Shown piece after piece: positions 5,147-8,327 of a stretch of DNA of 8,327 nt (position 1 is its first letter; each line of letters begins with the position of its first letter). Source of the DNA: an uncultured Collinsella sp. GTDB taxonomy: Bacteria; Actinomycetota; Coriobacteriia; Coriobacteriales; Coriobacteriaceae. The notes under the pieces were generated by a model, which had not been told where the DNA came from, ran no database searches, and saw only the letters and a list, made by a program, of their open reading frames with translations. The translations under genes were made by a program, and so were the position numbers. The DNA is taken from the NCBI GenBank assembly GCA_900549275.1, contig URNU01000046.1:1-8327 (forward strand), in the 5' to 3' direction.

Positions 5147-6688
5147 CTAGATCATGAGCGTGTGATAGGTCACGCTCGCACCCGGGGCGTCAACGGTCAC
5201 GCCATAGGCCTCAGGATAGATGCGCGTCGAGAACACGAGCGCGCCATCGTTCACAAACACCTCGACCGACGAGACATCGCCGACAATGCGCACGTTACGA
5301 ACCTCGTCGACGGGCTCCCAGCGCACGGTACGACCGCAGCCGGCAGAAGCGCGACCTTCATCGGTAAATCGCATCTCAAAGCGCGCGGGCAGTTCGCCCT
5401 CAGCGGGCATAAACGCCAGTTTCAGCTCGCCATCAACGGTTGCGGTAAACGCGCCATCGGCACCGTCAACAACAACGTCAAAGCAGGTATCGCCGGCAAC
5501 CTCCAACGAGCCCTCCCCCACACGCACCGAGGCATAATGGCGCTCGATCTCGCGCGCCGGCTGCTGCAGCACTACGCCGCCGTCACCGGCTGTAAGCTCA
5601 CGCGGCACCGTCATGCAGTGCTGCCAGCCGCACACCACAGTGGGATCGTTGCCATAGGTCGGCTCATCGGGCATGCCCATCCAGCCGATCAAAATGTGGC
5701 GACCGTCCTCGGCCGTGAACTCCTGCGGAGCATAGAAGTCAAAACCGGCGTCCCACAGGCGGAACTCGCCCAGCTCATAAGCGTCATTGCCACTGGTAAT
5801 GTCGCCCGTTACAGGCATGTAGCCAGCAGCGTATACGTTGCCGCGGTCCCAACGACCGCCCTCGAGCCCCTGAGGAGAGAAGGACAGCCACTTCATCGGC
5901 ACACCATCATCGGCCTCAAGCTCAAGGTATCCCGGGCACTCCCACATAAAGCCAAAACGCTCGGGCGTAGACACGCGGTTCTCGAGCTCCCAGCCCAGCA
6001 TATCGGCCGAGCCATACACCAGAATCTCACCCACATCGCGCCCGGCACCCTCGCCGTGCATCGCACAAAAACGGCTCTCGACATGCGGCCCATCCACGCG
6101 ACGACGGGCGCCCAGCACCATGTGATAACGCCCGTCCGCGTCACGCCACACCTTAGGGTCACGCACGTGGCAGGTCAAATCCTCGGGATAATCCTCGGAC
6201 GCCAGCACCACGCGCTTTTGGCTGAACTCCCGACCGGCAAGGCCATCAATGCTCTCGACATAAACAGTATCGGCACGACGGCCGGTATTGACGTAGTCGT
6301 ACGTGCCGTCTACATCGGAAAGCTTAACGTTGCCTGTGTACAGCACGCGAATGCGGCCGTCTTCGGCAAGCGCGGAACCCGAATACACACCGTGGCAATC
6401 GAACGGCTCGTCGGGCAGCAGCGGGGCGCCAACGTAGTCCCACGTCATAAGGTCGCGGCTCATTGCATGGCCCCAGACCTTAACGCCGCCCTCGACATCA
6501 AACGGTGCATACTGAAAATAGGCATGGAACACGCCGCCCGCCTGGCAAAGACCGTTGGGGTCATTGAGCCAACCCGCCGGCGGCATAATATGGAAGTGCT
6601 GGCCATACGCGCCATGGCCGCACTCAGAGGCGGCGGCGTCAACAGCGGCGACCAGCTTTGCAAGATCGCGACCAAGGGCATTAGACAT
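5147..6688 (-). CDS. scrB: Sucrose-6-phosphate hydrolase, glycoside hydrolase family 32 (513 aa)
   Basis: Hydrolyses the beta-fructosidic bond of sucrose-6-phosphate to glucose-6-phosphate and fructose in the cytoplasm. All three GH32 catalytic signatures are present: WLNDPNG at 40-46 with nucleophile D43, RDPKVW at 176-181 with the transition-state stabiliser D177, and WECPG at 249-253 with acid/base E250. A five-bladed propeller covers about residues 30-365 and a beta-sandwich domain the rest. There is no signal peptide, in keeping with an intracellular enzyme. The ATG is supported by AGGA seven bases upstream. It is the second gene after the PTS permease (107-bp gap containing a hairpin) and is followed by a strong terminator. 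The PTS partner favours sucrose-6-phosphate over free sucrose or fructans, though a broader beta-fructosidase cannot be excluded from sequence alone. No fructokinase is in the window. Confidence 0.93.
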   Translation of the reverse strand: MSNALGRDLAKLVAAVDAAASECGHGAYGQHFHIMPPAGWLNDPNGLCQAGGVFHAYFQYAPFDVEGGVKVWGHAMSRDLMTWDYVGAPLLPDEPFDCHGVYSGSALAEDGRIRVLYTGNVKLSDVDGTYDYVNTGRRADTVYVESIDGLAGREFSQKRVVLASEDYPEDLTCHVRDPKVWRDADGRYHMVLGARRRVDGPHVESRFCAMHGEGAGRDVGEILVYGSADMLGWELENRVSTPERFGFMWECPGYLELEADDGVPMKWLSFSPQGLEGGRWDRGNVYAAGYMPVTGDITSGNDAYELGEFRLWDAGFDFYAPQEFTAEDGRHILIGWMGMPDEPTYGNDPTVVCGWQHCMTVPRELTAGDGGVVLQQPAREIERHYASVRVGEGSLEVAGDTCFDVVVDGADGAFTATVDGELKLAFMPAEGELPARFEMRFTDEGRASAGCGRTVRWEPVDEVRNVRIVGDVSSVEVFVNDGALVFSTRIYPEAYGVTVDAPGASVTYHTLMI

Positions 6689-6751
6689 AACAAAGTCCTA
6701 ACGGATCGAAAGTTACAAGGCGCCAGAGATCGGCACCAGATTCGGGAAACA

Positions 6752-6774
6752 CCCGCGAGCATACAGCCCGCGGG
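6752..6774 (-). terminator. Intercistronic hairpin between permease and hydrolase genes
   Basis: On the minus strand CCCGCGGGC pairs with GCTCGCGGG (9 bp, one G-U pair) around a 5-nt loop, followed by TGTTTCCCG. The T tract is short, so this is at best a partial terminator. It could instead protect the 3' end of the upstream message or mark an RNA processing point, giving unequal levels of permease and hydrolase. The remainder of the 107-bp gap holds only the ribosome binding site of the GH32 gene. Confidence 0.4.
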
Positions 6775-6795
6775 CATTCCCTCAATCAAAAGCTC

Positions 6796-8196
6796 TTAGG
6801 CCTGCTCGGAAGCCTTGGGCTCGTCCTTGTACAGGACAAACGAGACGCCAAAGGAAACCAGCGCGGCGACCGCAAACATGATCGCGTACTGCACGGGCTG
6901 GGCCAGGCACAGCAGGATACCGAAGATACCGGTAACGCCGGTGCCGGAAGCAGCAAGCGAGGTGAGCGCGCAGACCAGGGCACCGCAACCGCCGCCGATG
7001 CAGCCGGCGATGAAGGGCTTAAAGAAACGCAGGTTCACGCCGAAGATGGCAGGCTCGGTAATGCCCATAAAGGCGGACAGAGCCGAAGGAAGCGCCAGGC
7101 CCTTGATCTTGGCATCGCGGGTCTTAAAGGCAACGGCGAGCGCAGCGCCACCCTGGGCGATGTTGGCAGCGCTGGCGATGGGCAGCCAGTAGGTCACACC
7201 GTACTGGGCGAGCTGGCCCAGGTCGATGGCGGTGTACATCTGGTGGATACCGGTAACGACCGTGGGGGCATAGAACAGGCCGACGATAAAGGAACCGATA
7301 CCGAAGGGCAGGGTCAGCAGGGCCTGAATCAGACCGAGGATGGCGTTCTCGGCCCACACGAAGATGGGGCCGACGGCAACGAGCGTCACGAGCACGGTCA
7401 CGAACACCGAGACGAGCGGAGTCACAAAGAGGTCGAACATCTCGGGAACGATCTTGTGCAGGCGCTTCTCGAGGAAGGCCAGAATGGCGCAGGCGATAAC
7501 GATGGGGATCACGTGGCCCTGATAGCCGACCCACTCAAAGCTGTACACACCGGGAATAACGGTGACCATGGTCTGAACGCCCTCGGAGGCAACCGTGTAG
7601 GCGCTCTGCAGCGAGGAGTTGATAAACGCACCGCCGACGACGGCACCCAGGTACGGGTTGGCGCCAAAGGCCTTAGCGGCGGAGTAGCCGATCAGGATCT
7701 GCAGAATGCCAAAGGACGTGCCCGAGACCAGGTCGGCGATCTTGTAGATAAAGTTATTGGTGTCGAGCGCGATAAAGCCGTTGGAGGCCATAAAGTTGAG
7801 GGCACTCATAATACCCAGCAGCAGGCCCGAAGCCACGATGGCGGGGATGATGGGGACAAAGACGTCGCCGAGCACCTTAATTGCTCGCATAAAGATGTTC
7901 TGCTGCTGCGCCGCGGCCTCCTTGACCTCAGCCTTGGTGGCAGCCTCGACGCCGCTGAGCGCAATGAACTCGTCGTAGACCTTATTGACGGTGCCAGTGC
8001 CAAAAATAATCTGGAGCTGGCCCTGGGCCTCAAAGACGCCCTTAGCGCCGTCGATATTCTCGAGGGCCTCCTTGTCAACCTTGGCGTTATCGGCAATCAC
8101 CAGGCGCAGACGCGTGGCGCAGTGTGCGGCCGAAACAACGTTGTCGGCGCCACCGATGTTGTCGAGCACCTCTTGGGCTGATTTGCGGTAGTCCAT
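6796..8196 (-). CDS. scrA: PTS sucrose-type EIIBC permease (466 aa)
   Basis: Membrane permease of the glucose/sucrose PTS superfamily that takes up a sugar and phosphorylates it during transport. The EIIB domain occupies about residues 1-90, with the phosphocysteine C26 in SAAHCATRLRL. A linker of charged and Gln residues (about 88-100) leads to the EIIC domain (about 105-455), which has roughly ten hydrophobic segments, FVPIIPAIVASGLL at 113-126 and the substrate-site motif GITEPAIFGVNLRF at 378-391. No EIIA domain is fused, so phosphate must come from a separate EIIA not seen here. The ATG at 8196 is chosen because AAAGGGA lies four bases upstream and the protein then begins directly at the EIIB fold; an in-frame ATG at 8229 would add eleven unlikely residues. 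Sucrose specificity rests on family resemblance and the adjacent GH32 gene; trehalose-type relatives are the main alternative. Confidence 0.92.
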   Translation of the reverse strand: MDYRKSAQEVLDNIGGADNVVSAAHCATRLRLVIADNAKVDKEALENIDGAKGVFEAQGQLQIIFGTGTVNKVYDEFIALSGVEAATKAEVKEAAAQQQNIFMRAIKVLGDVFVPIIPAIVASGLLLGIMSALNFMASNGFIALDTNNFIYKIADLVSGTSFGILQILIGYSAAKAFGANPYLGAVVGGAFINSSLQSAYTVASEGVQTMVTVIPGVYSFEWVGYQGHVIPIVIACAILAFLEKRLHKIVPEMFDLFVTPLVSVFVTVLVTLVAVGPIFVWAENAILGLIQALLTLPFGIGSFIVGLFYAPTVVTGIHQMYTAIDLGQLAQYGVTYWLPIASAANIAQGGAALAVAFKTRDAKIKGLALPSALSAFMGITEPAIFGVNLRFFKPFIAGCIGGGCGALVCALTSLAASGTGVTGIFGILLCLAQPVQYAIMFAVAALVSFGVSFVLYKDEPKASEQA

Positions 8197-8252
8197 GACT
8201 TCCCTTTCCTCCAACGGGCGCATGTGCACCCGGCCATCTTTGACACTTAAAC

Positions 8253-8266
8253 TGTAATCGTTTTCA
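8253..8266. promoter_or_regulatory. LacI-family operator, copy 1 (proximal)
   Basis: TGTAATCGTTTTCA fits the LacI/CcpA-type half-symmetric pattern TGWAANCGNTNWCA at every fixed position in either orientation; with its flanks it reads CTG...CAG over 16 bp. It ends 57 bp before the permease ATG, where a bound repressor would block transcription of the sucrose operon. I could not place the permease's own -10/-35 with confidence. Confidence 0.75.
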
Positions 8267-8278
8267 GTTTCATATGTC

Positions 8279-8292
8279 TGTAATCGTTTTCA
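8279..8292. promoter_or_regulatory. LacI-family operator, copy 2 (distal)
   Basis: An exact second copy of TGTAATCGTTTTCA (identical over CTGTAATCGTTTTCA), centred 26 bp from copy 1 in the same orientation. The pair suggests cooperative binding of two repressor dimers. The final 35 bases of the window hold no further recognisable site except an ATG at the very edge (8325-8327) preceded by AGGA, which might begin a divergent gene. Confidence 0.75.
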
Positions 8293-8327
8293 TAGTAGGG
8301 TGAACGGTAGGAAATAGCCGGCGAATG

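Noticed and set aside
5162..6799. 545-codon plus-strand open frame opposite the GH32 gene
   Set aside because: Antisense to a gene with all GH32 catalytic motifs; no domain or convincing ribosome binding site of its own.
7243..8181. 312-codon plus-strand open frame opposite the PTS permease
   Set aside because: Composition rich in Asp, Gly, His and Gln is the complement of membrane-protein codons; it is a shadow.
8197..8229. Upstream ATG for the PTS permease
   Set aside because: The extension MHMRPLEEREV precedes the EIIB fold and overlaps the AAAGGGA ribosome binding site that serves the ATG at 8196.
1..8327. CRISPR array, insertion sequence, tRNA or rRNA gene
   Set aside because: No regular spaced repeats, transposase motifs, flanking inverted repeats or cloverleaf structures were seen; gaps between genes are short and explained by control signals.

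Overview
The window is GC-rich, densely coded and mostly minus-strand: five of six genes run right to left. The gene set and sequence types suggest a Gram-positive gut anaerobe of the Coriobacteriia, most likely Collinsella or a close relative. The clues are the particular IMP dehydrogenase type, a short single-domain ModE-like regulator, strong third-position G/C and a sucrose PTS operon. The taxonomic call is inference from recognised protein families, not from a search.

Layout, left to right. (1) 1-1744, minus: leucyl-tRNA synthetase leuS, N-terminal 581 codons only; the rest lies beyond the left edge. (2) 1745-2007: leuS leader with a strong hairpin and a candidate extended -10 promoter, then the terminator of the next gene. 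(3) 2008-3519, minus: guaB, IMP dehydrogenase, complete, strikingly like the enzyme of the protist Tritrichomonas foetus. (4) 3520-3712: divergent control region with apparently overlapping promoters and two dyad symmetries. (5) 3713-4057, plus: small ModE-type winged-helix regulator. (6) 4047-5051, minus: a protein with the Cys/Met-metabolism PLP-enzyme fold whose usual catalytic lysine, phosphate-binding motifs and N-terminal segment appear lost; its 3' end overlaps the regulator gene tail to tail by 11 bp. (7) 5078-5108: a textbook intrinsic terminator closing the sucrose operon. (8) 5147-6688 and 6796-8196, minus: sucrose-6-phosphate hydrolase (GH32) preceded by a sucrose-type PTS EIIBC permease, with a hairpin between them. 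(9) 8197-8327: upstream control region with two identical 14-bp LacI-family operators.

How they work together: the right-hand genes form a sucrose-use operon, in which the PTS permease imports and phosphorylates sucrose and the GH32 enzyme splits sucrose-6-phosphate to glucose-6-phosphate and fructose. The tandem operators imply control by a LacI-family repressor, probably encoded just past the right edge. leuS and guaB are housekeeping genes with separate promoters. The regulator and PLP-fold gene pair between them is the least explained part. No mobile element, CRISPR array, tRNA or rRNA is visible. Most of the window is ordinary chromosomal core; the best candidate for unusual biology is the apparent PLP-fold pseudoenzyme at 4047-5051.
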